Shown here piece after piece: positions 1 to 11,448 of a DNA stretch of 64,000 nt. Position numbers and translations under genes: made by a program. This stretch comes from Prorocentrum cordatum (taxonomy: Eukaryota; Sar; Dinophyceae; Prorocentrales; Prorocentraceae), in assembly GCA_963575745.1 (NCBI GenBank), contig CAUYUJ010014601.1:183501-247500 (forward strand), written 5' to 3'. The notes beneath the pieces were generated by a model. The model worked only from the letters and a program-made list of their open reading frames with translations. It was not told where the DNA came from and did not search any database. Position 1 is the stretch's first letter; every line of letters starts with the position of its first letter.

Positions 1-99
1 CGAGGGGTCCGGGCCCCTTTGAAGACTACTCCTCAGGAGTGAGGACTGAGGCTTCGAGGATGGGGCCCAGGACATGAGGACGCGCCGATGTGAGGACGT

Positions 100-302
100 T
101 GCCCAGAGGCACGGTGGCGGATGTGATGGGTGCGCCGAACCTGGCGGATGTACACCATGCTGGCGTGCCCGCTGGGGCCGTGAGTGGAGCGTGGAGTTCC
201 CTGCGGGGCCGCACGATCCGTGCGAGTGGTGTGCCGGCATGGGCGGGGCGGACGCTGTGCGGACGCACCCGCTGGGACTCGCAGGCGGAGCTCCCTATTG
301 AG
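100..302 (+). repeat. Degenerate copies of the ~90-bp satellite
   Basis: Two to three diverged monomers of the satellite that is clean at 19-20 kb and 62.5-64 kb. Recognisable pieces are the GCTGGGGCCGTGAG, GTGTGCCGGCATGG and CGGAGCTCCCTATTG blocks, in the same order as in the clean arrays. The open frames here are by-products of a repeat that lacks stops. Confidence 0.6.
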
Positions 303-324
303 CACGACGCGCGTGCAACATCAA

Positions 325-494
325 TCGAAGGGTCAAACAACTGCATACACACAAGCTTTCGGCGCTCCGCCCGGACTTTTTGGATCGGCGCTGGGCACCC
401 CAGGCAGCGCCTCGGGAGCCAGGGGGTCAGCGCCGATCCAGAATCCGCGCGGACCTTTGAACTCGTTATGGTTGTGTCATTGTTCGTTCCCCTG
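325..494. mobile_element. Fold-back element, copy 1
   Basis: Two arms (about 329-394 and 428-493) are imperfect reverse complements, meeting near GGATCGGCGCTGG / CAGCGCCGATCC. The 10-base word GCAACATCAA flanks the structure at 315-324 and 495-504 and reads as a target-site duplication. The right arm (TCCGCGCGGA, then GTCATTGTTCGTTCCCC) matches the arms of the structure at 17.5 kb, so this is a family. There is no coding capacity. A 9-11 bp duplication would fit Mutator-like elements, but I cannot assign a superfamily. Confidence 0.65.
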
Positions 495-610
495 GCAACA
501 TCAACAGCGTCGGCCGACAGCGGCAGCAGGGACAGAGCAGCAGCAGCATGCAGCAGGCAGCGCAGGGGCTGGAAAGGGGGGGGGAGCGGGAGGAGACGCA
601 GCGCAGCTGA

Positions 611-793
611 TACAGTGGGGGCCCATGCCAAGAAACACCGTGCTTGCGCCTCCAGGGTGCCCTGGGTATCTTGGGCTTCGATGGGTGTTGCGATGCGGAG
701 CGCGACGCTCCCACGCCAGAAATCAATGGACGTCCTGGGGTCTCAGGGCTGGGTTGCTTGTGGAAGGTTTCTTGTGGACTGGCCTCATCTGTA
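611..793. mobile_element. Family C TIR element, copy 1
   Basis: 183 bp starting TACAGTGGGGGCCCATGCC and ending with a diverged inverted copy (GGCCTCATCTGTA). It aligns along its whole length with 22,090-22,273: both share ATGCCA(A/G)GAAA near the left end, GCCTCCAGGGTGCCC in the middle and GAAGGTTTCTTGTGG near the right end. TA at both ends and a TIR starting CAGT are what Tc1/mariner-derived non-autonomous elements show; that class is inference. Confidence 0.6.
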
Positions 794-1139
794 AAGGGGA
801 GGGCCCGTGACACAGGAGGCCGGGACGAATCGACTGGTGTGTGGCCCATCTGCGGCCCAGTCCAGAGCAGAGCACAGCAGTTGTTATTCGTCGAGTCCGG
901 TCCTGTCGCGGCCCATGAAGGGCAAACATCAGCAGCTCGATGCAGCACGTAGCAGCAAGAGCGAAGGCGAAGACGATCAGCTCATCTCATTGCTCACCGC
1001 GCCTTCTCTCTATCACACTCAGCTCTCCTGGCATGGAAGGCTCGCTAGGATGTCTTTGTGCGATCGGAGGCACGCCCACGGCGAACCACCGGCGCCCCCT
1101 GCGCTAAGCTAGTGGACTACGTGTTCCCCAGCCGTTGTG
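794..1139. other. Unassigned spacer
   Basis: I see no gene here. The last part (ACGTGTTCCCCAGCCGTTGT, 1119-1138) matches the module that starts the large GGCC/CTTGG repeats at 53.6 and 55.1 kb, so a diverged member of that repeat family begins here. Confidence 0.4.
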
Positions 1140-1490
1140 GTTGGGAAGGAAGCGAGAGAGAGAGAGAGAGAGAGGGCGGAGAGGGGGGAGAAGGAGGGGT
1201 GGAAGAGGCCTAGTGGGCCTCTTGGTGCTTCCGGGGGGCTTCCAGGAGCCTCTCGGGAGCCTCCTGGGGCATCTCCGGGGGACTTAGGACGCTTTAGGGC
1301 CGTCTTCGAGGTCTCTGGGGCCGTCTTGGGACCCTCTTTGGACCGTCTTAGGTGCGTCTTGGGCCGTCTCGGAGGACTGCCTCTTGGCCAGTCTTTGCGG
1401 CTTCTTGGGTACTCTTGGGGCTTTCTTGGGGGCCTCTTGAGATGCCTTGCCACGGTATTCGGGACCTCTTGAGTCGTCTTGGGCCGTCAG
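1140..1490. repeat. Degenerate GGCC/CTTGG short-unit repeat
   Basis: Built of words such as GGCCTCTTGG, GGGCCGTCTTGG and GGGGCCTCTTG in loose tandem. It is the same sequence type as 53.7-56.8 kb, 13.3-13.5 kb and 60.18-60.25 kb. A (GA)n run sits at 1152-1174. The antisense open frame of Pro/Arg/Lys-rich sequence is a by-product. Confidence 0.7.
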
Positions 1491-1730
1491 AAGCAGTAAA
1501 CAGCGAGAGCCCTAAAATCCTTCATGTTCGCCGAGCCTTTCTCTCTCTCTCTCTCTCTCTTTCGGAGCAATGTTGTACTTGAGCTGTCTTGGAGGCCATC
1601 TTGCACCGTGTATGACCGTTTGGGAGGCCATCTTGGAAGCCATCTTGGGTTGCGGGGAGGCGAAGGGAGGCCAGTCGGGGTCCTTTGTAGCTCGTTCGGA
1701 TCGTTCCTCCGGGTGGCCGGCGGGTTGCGT

Positions 1731-1798
1731 GCAACAACAACAACAACAACAACAACAACACCAACAACAACAATAACAACAACAATAACAACAAATAA
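1731..1798. repeat. (CAA)n microsatellite
   Basis: CAA trinucleotides with a few CCA/TAA variants. A (CT)n run lies just upstream at 1538-1562. Confidence 0.9.
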
Positions 1799-1879
1799 TG
1801 AAATGTTCGGATGTCCGCGCGGAGACGATGTCGGGGCTCAAGAAACGGGGGTCCATGCAAACTGGGGTCAGCCAGAGCG

Positions 1880-2060
1880 CCCGATCTTGCAGGATCTTGC
1901 AGGGCCAGGGTCGGATTGCGCCGGGCTTGTTGGCGCAGGATCCTGCAGGATCATACAGGATCCTTCTCATGGACCTGGGCTTGGGCGCAGGATCTTGCAG
2001 GATCTTGCGGCATGCCGCAAGGCCTGACTGACCCGGGTCTGGATTGACCCGGGTCAGAAG
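1880..2060. repeat. Clustered AGGATC(T/C)TGC repeats
   Basis: The decamer CAGGATCTTG and variants recur at least six times with irregular spacing, followed by two GACCCGGGTC-type palindromes near 2030-2057. It has no coding appearance and no known family. Confidence 0.55.
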
Positions 2061-2125
2061 ATTCCCGAACCATGTGGAATTTGTCGGAAGGGCCAACAGT
2101 ATTCGGATATTTGGCATGCCAAGGG

Positions 2126-2277
2126 TTAAGTCGGGCCTGTCCCTCCACGGGAGGAACATTCAAGAACAGTCAAACATAGTCGGGGGACGATTGTTGTTCT
2201 ACTTTTGATGTTTCTCTGATATGTTTGGGGCATGTTTTGATTTGTCGTTCAAAATCCCCCTGACATGCCCGACCTAA
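2126..2277. mobile_element. Family A TIR element, copy 1
   Basis: 152 bp. The left end TTAAGTCGGGCCTGTCCC and right end ATGCCCGACCTAA are inverted relative to each other, as in all family A copies. Flanking octamers GCCAAGGG (2118-2125) and GCCGAGCG (2278-2285) match at 6 of 8 positions, consistent with an aged 8-bp target duplication. The right TIR lacks about 7 bases seen in other copies. It is non-coding. Confidence 0.75.
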
Positions 2278-2445
2278 GCCGAGCGCCCCGTGTGACAAGC
2301 CCGCGGGGGGCGGCGGATCGAGTGGCCCCTTCGGCCCCCCTCCCGCCGCCACCGTGCCTCCTGGGCGGCCCAGGAGCCCTGGCGGCCTCCTTTCGGGCCC
2401 TATTCGGAGGCGCTCACGTGAGCCTCCTGGGAGATCTGTTGGTTC

Positions 2446-2646
2446 GGCGGCGAGCGAGGGGGGGAAATGAGAAGGAGAAGGCCTTCTAAGAAGGCGGCGA
2501 GACCTCTCGGAAGCCATCGTACCTTCTGAGAGGTTTTTTTCTCTGTCTTCGGGGAAGGCCAGAACAACTTCTCAGAATTTCTGGGGAACTTCCGAGCTTT
2601 CTGAGAAGGTCTTCTCCTTCTCACTTCCCCCCCCCCCGCTCGCCGC
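2446..2646. mobile_element. Fold-back element with ~48-bp arms
   Basis: The left arm starts GGCGGCGAGCGAGGGGG, then GAGAAGGAGAAGGCCTTCT. The right arm is its complement, ending CTCGCCGC at 2646 after a C-run. Inner segments also pair loosely (CCTTCTGAGA / TTTCTGAGAAGG). Flanks (TGTTGGTTCG versus TGATTGGTGG) are only loosely similar, so no duplication is claimed. I found no second copy here. Confidence 0.5.
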
Positions 2647-2649
2647 TGA

Positions 2650-4575
2650 TTGGTGGTCTCGTGGCGCTGCTTCAGGCCTCTGAGGAGCCTCGTGAAGGCA
2701 TCTCGGAGGCCTCTAGGGAGGTTGTTTGGGGTATGTTCAAGGTCTTAGGCTATTTGTTTTAGGGGGGCTCCCGGATCCCCTTCGATGTTTGTTGTTGGAC
2801 TCTTTGTTGTGGCCGTAGTGGAGGCTTGATTGGCCCATCTTGAATGTTCCGGGGGCCGTCTTGATGCGATACTAAGGGGTCTCTCGGGTTGCCGTGGTCG
2901 CCCTTAGACTTGAAAAAAGAGGACATGCAAAATCATACAAGATTCACCCGGATGGTTCAGCAATGTTGGCTTGCCCAGTTGGCCCCACAGGGCCTCCAAG
3001 AGGGTCAAAGAGACCCCCAAGAAAAGGCCAAGACGCGGCCATGGAACACAGTTGGAGCAGGTTGCAGAAAGGTCCGAATATGTCAGTTTGCGTTGCTACG
3101 CCTATACTGATGTGTTGATGCCCGCCGGCGTTAAAATCAGCTGGTTTCCCAGGGACTTTTTACGCTAGAGGTGGCTGTCTTCATTCAGGAGGTCACTGAC
3201 CAACTCTTTGCAAGGGTTCTGCCCAGCTGGCTCCATGTTAAGTAGCTTGCATGCCCAAGTTGCGCTCGAAAGAAATGCAATCGCATATCTGAAGTGTTTT
3301 TGAATCTCGCTAATACATGATACGTGCCATCAACTGCACACATTGATATGTTGCGATGGGCTGTCACTTCGAATGCAAGTGCATTCGACGCACGATGGCA
3401 ATGATTGTGTACATGCATCTGCACGCTCGCGGGCACATTTAACGAATGGGAGTTCAACGGTGACATCATATCTTAAGAGTGACGAGAATACGTGTTGGCC
3501 AAGCGATTGTCACGTGAGCGAGCGGGCAGGGACATGTGGCATTCATTGCCGCAACAAATCATGGGAAGTATTTTCTCAGTGGAGGAAGCCGGCCGAGGCT
3601 TTGCGGATGACATCGGAAGAGACACGATCATATCTTTCGTTGAAGCCAGCGCAATCTAGGTGCATCGATATCTGGTGGACCATGAGAAGAGAGCTCTGGG
3701 CCGCAAGTGATGTTGAGGCCCCCGAAGGGTCTGGACCCGGTGTCATATGATTTGACCACACTATACGCTCTGCCGGGGGGGGGATATTTTCAAACAGGGG
3801 GGGGATGGCCCTGAGAATATCCTGGGGAACCTCGTCTCCCCGCTGCATTCCCAAATGAGCTTTCAAAGAGAGCAACCAAGGACTGGGACTGGCAGTAGCG
3901 TCAGCGACAGCAGCATTTGGGCGCTGGCCGAAACATCTGGTGATTGTTTTCTTGTTCATTGTTTTGCCGATCGGCGCGGACCCTCGCACCGCTCCCCCCA
4001 CCCCGGGGAGTAGATCTTGGCTGTTTTTTGGCGCCTGTTTCGAGCGGGTGGAGTCCCCCCCAGAGGCAGCACTCATGCATACTGCATACAGTCGCACTAA
4101 GCAGAGGTCTGGAGCCAGCCCCCCCCTCCCCCCCCCTTTCCGCCCAATGTCGTCGAAACGCCGCATCAGAAACGCCCTCATGTTGATCTCCGCCATGCTG
4201 AGGATGCAGTGGTCGGGCCTTGAACGGGAATCCACGGAGTCCGGCCAGAAATCCGGGAGCCCCGAGGGGGGCCCGCCCACCGCCGCCCCCGAACGCCTCC
4301 GCCCGACCTGCCCGGACGTCCGGCGGCGCGGTTTCTCGTCGGCGTCGGCTTCCTGGGGCCCGTCCTCCGGGCCTCCAGGGCCGTCGAGGACGGATCTGGG
4401 ACGAAGAACTGCCCCTGCGGAGGAGGAGGAGGAGGAGGAGGGGGCCCGTTCCGCCCACCGCCGCCCCGCACGCCTCAGGATCTGCCGCCCGACGCGAAGA
4501 CCTGGCCGGCCAGCTTCATGGAGGACCCGCCCGCCCGGCGGCCCCGTGCTGGCAGGTGCGCGTCCGTCCCCGACA
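2650..4575. other. Spacer without recognisable genes
   Basis: 2,650-3,900 is mixed-composition DNA with no convincing gene on either strand. 3,900-4,575 is GC-rich, with short (GAG)n at 4,421-4,441. Open frames here have no domain I recognise and occur in overlapping frames on both strands, as expected for GC-rich non-coding DNA. Confidence 0.4.
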
Positions 4576-4839
4576 TCGGGGGCGGAAAAGAGGGGGGTGA
4601 TGACTAGGGGGGTGTGGATATCATGGCGTGGGCCATGAGATCTCCCCAGGTTTCACGGCGCCTCTTCTTATTTCGTTACGCCCCTGGCCCCCCCGCTGGG
4701 CCGCGCACATGCCGCCGGTCATGACTTGCAACCCCCCTCTTGGACACCATAATTTTTTAGTCATTTCTCTGCCTACGCGTCTGCATGATGCATGGCTTGC
4801 TTGCTTGCTCTTGGACACCCCCCTCTTGGCCACGCCCGA
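4576..4839. mobile_element. Family B TIR element, copy 1
   Basis: The left end TCGGGGGCGGAAAAGAGGGG is inverted at the right end (CCCCCTCTTGGCCACGCCCGA). CGACA directly flanks both sides (4571-4575 and 4840-4844), giving a 5-bp target duplication. Inside, GATATCATGGC and a near-complement (GCCATGAGATC) form a hairpin shared by all three copies. Relative to the 28.5-kb copy it has about 65 extra bases near 4,745-4,810. Confidence 0.7.
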
Positions 4840-5403
4840 CGACACGTTCGGGCCCAGTTTCGGGAGCTCCGAGGCTTCGCACGTGGACGTTGGAGCGGTT
4901 CGGCTGCCGCGGAGTTGCGGGTGGTCGGGGGATTCGGTCGGGTCGCCGTTGGAAGCCTGGAGCGGGCACGAACGCGTTGGCTTGGAGCTCGAGGAGGGTC
5001 GGGTATGGCCGGGACCCCAGGTGAGGGGACCCGGTTAGTGGTAGGGCCCCGGAGCCTCTAAATTGGCCAGAGTCGCTAAACCAGGTCTGCCGTAGCTGGT
5101 GTTTTGCGGGTAACGGCAGTTCCGGTTAGTGGAACGGGGCGGGGGGGGGGGCGCCCCCACAGTAGACATCACTAAACCAGGTCCCACTAAACCCAATTGT
5201 GGCCGAGAGGGGGCTTTACCCCCCGTGCTTGCTCCCTGGCGTCTCTGGGGGCGTCCCGCTGGAGCCCTCGGGAACGTGCGCAGGGCCGTCCGAACCTCTT
5301 CAGGGCCGGTTTTGACGGGGCGGTGGGGGCGTCTTGCCAGGTCGGCCTGCTGCAACTCTGGGCGGCTCATCTTCCGGGGGGCCCCAAACGGGGTGGTGAC
5401 CAT

Positions 5404-5580
5404 ACCGTGTGGTGAGTCTGTGGGGATTCGGGGTCACCGCACGGTTTTGGGACTCGGGTCGTTCTCCGAGGACGTCTCGGGCGACTGGGGCATTCGAGGT
5501 CCTAAAACTGTGCGTTGACGGACCGTGCGGTGAGGTCTTGGGGGATTTCGAGGTCACCGCACGGTCTGTCACCGCACCGT
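5404..5580. repeat. Nested inverted repeats around ACCGTGCGGTGA
   Basis: Two self-complementary blocks begin ACCGTG(T/C)GGTGA and end TCACCGCACGGT (about 5404-5445 and 5521-5564). The DNA between them also pairs (GCACGGTTTTGGGACT against AGGTCCTAAAACTGTGC), so the whole can fold as a branched structure. No target duplication was found. Confidence 0.5.
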
Positions 5581-8459
5581 TTCGGAGCTCCAAGATCTTC
5601 CCTTTCTCCCTCCTCCCAGGGAGGGAGGCAGGCATAGAGGGATGCCAGAGGAGAAGAGGGAGAGGGAGGAGGGAGGGGGAAGAAGAGGAGGACCAGCACG
5701 TTGATTGGATGATGACTTCGATATCTCTGCCCGCCTTGCTAGGCGGGGGATGGGCCTTGGCTCGCTGATGACTTTGGCCAGGGGCAGTGGGGGACGCAAA
5801 ATGATCGGCGAGCCTGCACTTCCCTTGATGTGCCTTCCCTCCAGGGCACGCTGTAGCTGCAGGGCCCTACCACTGTTCGGGCACGCCCTCGGGCAATCCG
5901 TGTGAAAGCCTCTGGGGTCAGACTCGTTGAGAGAGTCGCACTTGCGGCGACGCAACATGCTGAGGGGAAGATCCTCGTCCAAGCATCTTAAATTGTAGAC
6001 AGACATCCTGAGGTCGGGGATCGGCGATCAAGGCAAAGGGGCGCTCGCGCAATCTCCTGGGCACAACTCCCTGCACCTCGTGGCGAGAGCTCTGCCGCTC
6101 CCGCACCGAGCTCTGCACGCCGCACGGGTCCGCCCGGCCCCCAACTCGTGCCACTGGTGGACCATCCCGGGCGCCTGGGGGTCTCGGGAGCACGGGGCCT
6201 CGGAGGAGGTTCCGTTCCCCAGGAGGGCCCCGCCACCGCCGCCCCCGTGGGCGGATTGATGGATTTCTCGGGCTCCGTTGGTCCTCCAGACCGACCGAGC
6301 ATTCTCTTTGGGTCGAGGGCAGAGGGCGACATCTGAATTGCCGTTCCGATTGATTCTCGAGGCCTGAATCTGCAAAAGGTGCACCGCAAGACGGACGGAA
6401 TTTTCGAGGCGCAAAAGCCCATGTGGATTTCACCCTGAGCCCTCCACCCTAAGAAAATGCTCAGACCCAGCCTTCGGGGCCACTGTAGGCCACAGCTGCA
6501 GGGCCTCAGAAACAGGCCTCGGATGCTCGCCGGACAGCTTGCTGTCCCCCTCGGCGGTGCTTACCTCTAGCTGGCCTGGCTGGGGACCCCTGGCTGCGGC
6601 GATCTCTTTCCGCCATTCTGGCCGCAGCGTCGTTGCCGTTGGCATGACGCTATTGGTCGGAGCCAGAGGTCAGATTATGAGCATGAACGTGGGCCTTGGA
6701 GCTGCGGAGCCTGGGACCGAGTGGGGCCGCAGCGGACCCTCCAAGCACCTTGAAGTTTGCATGAACGTCTGATCAGAAAAAACTTGGGCTGCTTGCGGAC
6801 CGCAATGCCACCTTGGTGCACATCTCAGCCTGGGGGCACGCGTTGCTCCCTGCCGCCAGCACTGCACAGCGCTCTGCGGCTGGGGAGGTCGGCGAAGACA
6901 GGCTGACGACCCTCCCAATCCTTTGAGCATCTAGATCTCCAAGCGAATCTATGGCATGGCCACCCCGGCCCATCCAGCCAAGTTATGTACCTGATGCCCC
7001 CCTGGTTTGATGCACGAAACGTCAGTATATTCTTCCCCCGCGAAGGCTTGCTGTGGCGACGTGTCGGGGTCCCGACACCAGAGCTCCGCATTTGCGTAGC
7101 TGAATTTAGCTGGAGGTCCCGTGCCAACGTCAGGCAACAACTGTAAATTGATGGCTGACATCTGGTCTGTCAAATTGGCTATGCGCTCCAACTCGTATTC
7201 GGCGAAAGCATCTCGGAGTGCGGCGGTCTTAGCACATTATCATCGTTTGTGCCTGAAAGTGCCGTGTTGGCGACAGTTTTCACACTCTGGTTCTATGCGA
7301 AAGGAAGCGTATTAGCGTCGGTTTGACATTTCTGTCCCATCTCCCACCTTCGATGAGCTTACGGGCAACACTGACTTCAAGCTTATGAGCTAATGAGCTT
7401 GTGGGGGTATCCTATTGCAGCGGCGCGTGTTAAGTTCAGCCTGTCCCAGATTTTGTGCATCTTGTGGGCCGAGATGTTAGAAGTGACATTCGTGAAGTGA
7501 TCGGATACTCTAATCCGCTCTCGTCTTGCATGACCAGAACCGACACAAACTCCCAACCTACCGTCTTGGGGTAGATAAGCAGCCCAAAAAGGGTTTTAAT
7601 CGGCACACCATTTAGTGGGCAGGGCTGCTAAAATTGGCTCTGCTGGGTTTTTCTGTGCTCGAAATTCGTAGGTCTGAGGCCTGGGTCGTCGCTCGCCATC
7701 TGGTGGCGGCCATGTCAAAGCTGGGCCAACTCCTGCTCGCCGAGTGGGGTCTCCAAGTACTGCCGAGCTGAGGCTCTTGCTGCGGGTCGTGCATCTTGGT
7801 CCTGCTGCCCGCAGGTGTTCAAATTGCAGCGTGCGCAACCCGCTGGGAAGAGGAGGAGGAGGAGGAGGAGGAGGAGGGGCGGGGAGGCGCGAGGGGAATG
7901 AGCAGAGGAGGGATGCTCTCTTGGTCCCCAGGACGCCTTGGTCGGAGCGGTACGGTCCTGGGCGCCCGACCTTCGGGTCGGTCTCTGGCGGAGATCCCGC
8001 CTCGCGCGCGGGGCCGTGAGCACGGCGTGGCCCGCGACTTCACCCGTCGTCCGTCCCGCCTCGCTCTCTTCTACTTCCCCTTGCCATCCTCGTCCTCCTG
8101 ATACTCGTCATCATCCCCGCTCCCATCCTACCCGACCTCCCCCATCCCCCACCCGCCCCCTCTTCCCCCTTCTCCCTCCCCTGCATACCCCCTCACTCAC
8201 CCTATCCCACCCTTCTCCACCATGCCCCCATCCCCATTCAACCCGGATGACTGGCGGCAGGACCTGGGGACCTTGGCCAGCAAGTTCGCACTAGACTACA
8301 ACATCACCAGGACAGGCGGTCACGCCTGGTGGCGAGCGCTGCCGCGGGCGGAAGCGAAATCCGGTGTGTTAAAAATATCCTGTGTGTCAAGTATCTTGGT
8401 GAAGGACCCAACCATGTACGGTCGTGAGTACAGCGTCGTGGCACCGCTTTCGGTAGACC
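5581..8459. other. Spacer without recognisable genes
   Basis: Mixed sequence with stops in all frames in the less GC-rich parts (6.4-7.6 kb). There is a short (GAG)n at 7,851-7,882 and a C/T-rich stretch at about 8,055-8,220. No RNA gene, domain or element was recognised. Confidence 0.35.
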
Positions 8460-8745
8460 TCCCTGTGGGGCCACAAAACGTGTGAGTGATGTGCCGAAAT
8501 GGGCGGGGAACCGCATGCGAGCCCTGTCATTGGGGCCTTCGGAGGAGCTCCCCTTGGGGCCACGGAACGTGTGGGTGATGTGCCGAGATGGGCGGGGAAC
8601 CGCATGCGAACCCTGCCATTGGGGCCTTCGGTGGAGCTATTTCTGGGGCCACGGAACGTGTGAGGGGTGTGCCGAAATGAGCAAGGAATCGTATGCGAGC
8701 CCTGCCATTGAGGCCTTCGGTGGAGCTCATTATGGGGCCAGAGGC
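8460..8745 (+). repeat. ~90-bp satellite, about three monomers
   Basis: Three successive copies of GGGGCCAC(A/G)AAACGTGTGA followed by GTGTGCCGA(A/G)ATG and GGGGCCTTCGG(T/A)GGAGCT. Same orientation as the arrays at 19 and 63 kb. Confidence 0.8.
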
Positions 8746-8759
8746 AAGGATGGGAGGAG

Positions 8760-9577
8760 GGAGTAGGAAAGGAGTAAGGAGACGCAGGGCGCTGTCTCTT
8801 GAAAACGAGGACCCAACACCACAGGATTGTTGGGAAAATCCGGATGCGGATGGGCGGGAGATCTTCCGGACAATTTCAGGGGAGAGAAGAAAGTAGTATT
8901 AAGTATTTGATGAGTAGATGTAGACGAGGCTTAGGAGGTTTGAAGGGGGGTTAGGAGCTCTCGGGCTGCTCTGGCGGGGAGGGGGAGAGAAAGTGCTCGA
9001 GTTTGGGAAGGGTGGCAGGGGAGGGGATGAGGGAGGGAGGGGTGGGGATGAAGAAAGGAGGGAGAGAGCCCTAGCGGCCCACGGGGGATACATGCGGCTC
9101 GCTTGCAGATTCTGGCACGATCGTCACCGAAATCTGAAACGCTCGAAAGCGAATCGAGGCCCAAGGTTGTGGTTTCTTGATGTTGCCCCTTGTAGCACAT
9201 GCTGACGTTCCATGGAACATGTTGAAGTCTGATCCAACAACATGCCGAAGTGCGCTCAAACATCAGAAGTTGTGATCAAACCGTTTTGGCATCATGGTGC
9301 TCGTTGGTTTCACCTCTGTACAGTGAATTACCGCCGTTTGCAAACTAAACGCCCGCTTGTAGAAGGCTAGAGCGCCCCGTATCACACTTCAGCATACTTC
9401 CACCCCGCTCCAGCACGATTTTGATTACACTTCAGCATGGTCACGCTAGCAGCTGCGTGCCCGCGGTGGTGGTGGCCGCGACGCTCGCCCGTGGCTCAAG
9501 CCCCAAGTGCGAAGGCCATGGGCTTCGGAGCCCCCCGATGGCGCGATGCCCCGGCTGTTCTTGGCAACCGAGGCCAG
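8760..9577. other. Spacer without recognisable genes
   Basis: No coding signal or repeat family was recognised, apart from a purine-rich stretch at 8,990-9,070. Confidence 0.35.
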
Positions 9578-9952
9578 TCAGGGGCGGCAGAGAGGTGGGT
9601 GATGACTAGGGGGAGGGATATCATGGCGTGGGCCATAATGTCCCCCCAGATATCACTGCGCCTCTTCTTATGTCATTACGTCCTTGGCCCCCCCTTGTCC
9701 GAGGCGGGAATTTATACATGACCACCGCATGGAGGATCAACTTTCGGGGATCCCAGCAGGCGGTGGATATGGATAAATTCGGGCCCCCAGGGGCCAAAAT
9801 ATATCCATGTCCACCGCCCGCTGGGGCACCAGGACGTCGGTGCCCAGGCGGTGGATATGGATAAATCCCCGCCTCGCACCTTGGGCCGCGCACATGCCGT
9901 CCGCCATGATTTGCGCCCTCCCCTCTTGGACGCCCCCCTCTTGGCCGCCCCT
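9578..9952. mobile_element. Family B TIR element, copy 2, interrupted
   Basis: The left end TCAGGGGCGGCAGAGAGGTG and right end CCCCTCTTGGCCGCCCCT are inverted. GAGGCCAG occurs at 9570-9577 and 9953-9960, so the target duplication is 6-8 bp depending on where the right TIR is cut. The family B body (GGTGATGACTAGGGGG, GATATCATGGC hairpin, GCCTCTTCTTAT, GGGCCGCGCACATGCCG) is split by a second element at 9700-9876, which explains the greater length. Confidence 0.7.
9700..9876. mobile_element. Nested fold-back element inside family B copy 2
   Basis: It starts CGAGGCGGGAATTTATAC and ends with the inverted equivalent (ATAAATCCCCGCCTCG). Both arms carry the complement pair (A/T)CCACCGC / GCGGTGG. 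A further internal copy of GGCGGTGGATATGGATA makes a second hairpin around GGGCCCCCAGGGGCC. The uninterrupted family B copies at 4.6 and 28.5 kb lack this segment, which shows that it is an insertion. Confidence 0.6.
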
Positions 9953-10052
9953 GAGGCCAGGAAGGCCACACGACCGGGCGGCGCCCGGACACCCCGCGCA
10001 GCGGGCCGCTGGGCCTGCCGGCTCGTTGCTCACCAGGGGCCTCTCGCGGCCC

Positions 10053-10340
10053 TCGATGGTTTTGAGCCACCCCCCCCTGGTCAAGCAATGGCAATTCGTC
10101 CTGGCTCGCCTGTAGGCCCACCAAAGAATGTTCTCAGAACCTTGTGCGGTCTGCACGACATGTTCTTAGAACATTTCTGGTTGAGACTGTCTTGTTTTCA
10201 CACATCGGGCTTATGGTCCAAGAACATTGTTTTCGTTATTAGAACATTTTTGGGTTCCAAGAACATGTCGTGGTAGGCCTCTAGGAATGCCGGGACGGTC
10301 GGTCCCTGCTCAATCGATGGTTTTGAGCCACCCCCCTCTG
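10053..10340. repeat. Direct repeat pair enclosing AGAACAT-rich segment
   Basis: The block TCGATGGTTTTGAGCCACCC occurs at 10,053 and again at 10,314, each followed by a C-run and CTGG. Between them ACATGTTCTTAGAACAT and related words (CCAAGAACAT, TTAGAACAT) recur in both orientations. It could be an old insertion with its flanks duplicated. No open frame of note. Confidence 0.4.
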
Positions 10341-10759
10341 GGATGGACAGCGAGCTTGCTGATGAGAATGCCCGTTTCGCGGTCGCACGCGGTCCCCATC
10401 ATGGTTACGCATCGACGCCGTGACCACTCAGAGCTCTGGAAGCAGCATAATTAACTGATTGGGAACACACAATTTCAACGTTGCGCGCCACTGGTTGGGA
10501 CCATTGCGGCACTTCTCACCGATTCTCGAGGAGGGCGAGGGAAACAACACAGAGGCAGATTCGATTGATTTCGAATGATTGTTGTTGGTCCAGGGTGGCG
10601 GCCGACGTCTCTATGGGGACGAAAGCGCATGTCGACGCAGTCATTATGGATTATGGTTCTCATGGCCCCCGAGCGAGCTTCTGCCAGCGGAACATAGGAC
10701 CGAAGTGGCAGAGCGGTGGAGGGGCAGTATCGTTATTCGAGGCCGCCCCCCAGGGCACG

Positions 10760-11000
10760 CGAACACAGACAGGCACCGACACAGACACAGACACACACAC
10801 ACAGACACAGACACAGACGCAGACACAGACGCAAACAGACACACATATATGTATGTATACACATGAATATACATATCCATCTAGATACATACATAGAACA
10901 ACACACACGCAAACAAACAAACAAACAGACAAACAAACAAACAAACAAACAAATAAACAAACAAACACACGCACTCCCTCACACACACACACACACATCG
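10760..11000. repeat. (ACAGAC)n / (CAAA)n / (CA)n microsatellite
   Basis: Adjacent tracts of CACAGA-type hexamers (10,765-10,845), AAAC tetramers (10,907-10,966) and CA dinucleotides (10,978-10,997), all with the A/C strand on top. Open frames through it are artefacts. Confidence 0.9.
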
Positions 11001-11448
11001 CGCGGGGATCCTCATTAATTCTGCCAGCTGCGCATTGCCGAGCGCTATCCGTCCGCAGGGGCGATCCACCCCGCGTGGTGTGTGGATAGAGGAGGGTGCT
11101 TTCACGGGTGTGGGCATAAGACAGGGCGAACTGGGTGGGACTAGGTCGCCCGCTGAGGCACGAAGATAACCGCGCTGAGCTCACATCCAGGGCGGCGCGA
11201 GAGCGCTCGCGCTTCGAGCGGCGAGCACAGGGGACTCTGGGAACCAGAGCGGGCCGGAAGCGCCGCCGCCTCCCCGGCACGACTGGCCAGGCAGTTCCGC
11301 CGAAGGCGGGCCGAGCGCCGCCCGAAAGACGCGTCCGCGCCCCGGCGGCTGGTGCCGCGGGCGGGCGTGGGCATGGCTCGGCGTGCTCTGCGGCCACGCG
11401 ACATGCGCAGGGGCTGCCGACGGGAAGGAGGAGCGGCTGGAGGCCAAG

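Noticed and set aside
9349-9380. Family A right end (CGCCCGCTTGTAGAAGG)
   Set aside because: It shares only a short word with the family, lacks GCCCGACCTAA and has no left partner.
9483-9500. Second spliced-leader relic (GTGGCTCAAG)
   Set aside because: Only the last eight bases fit; the rest does not align, and no coding frame follows.
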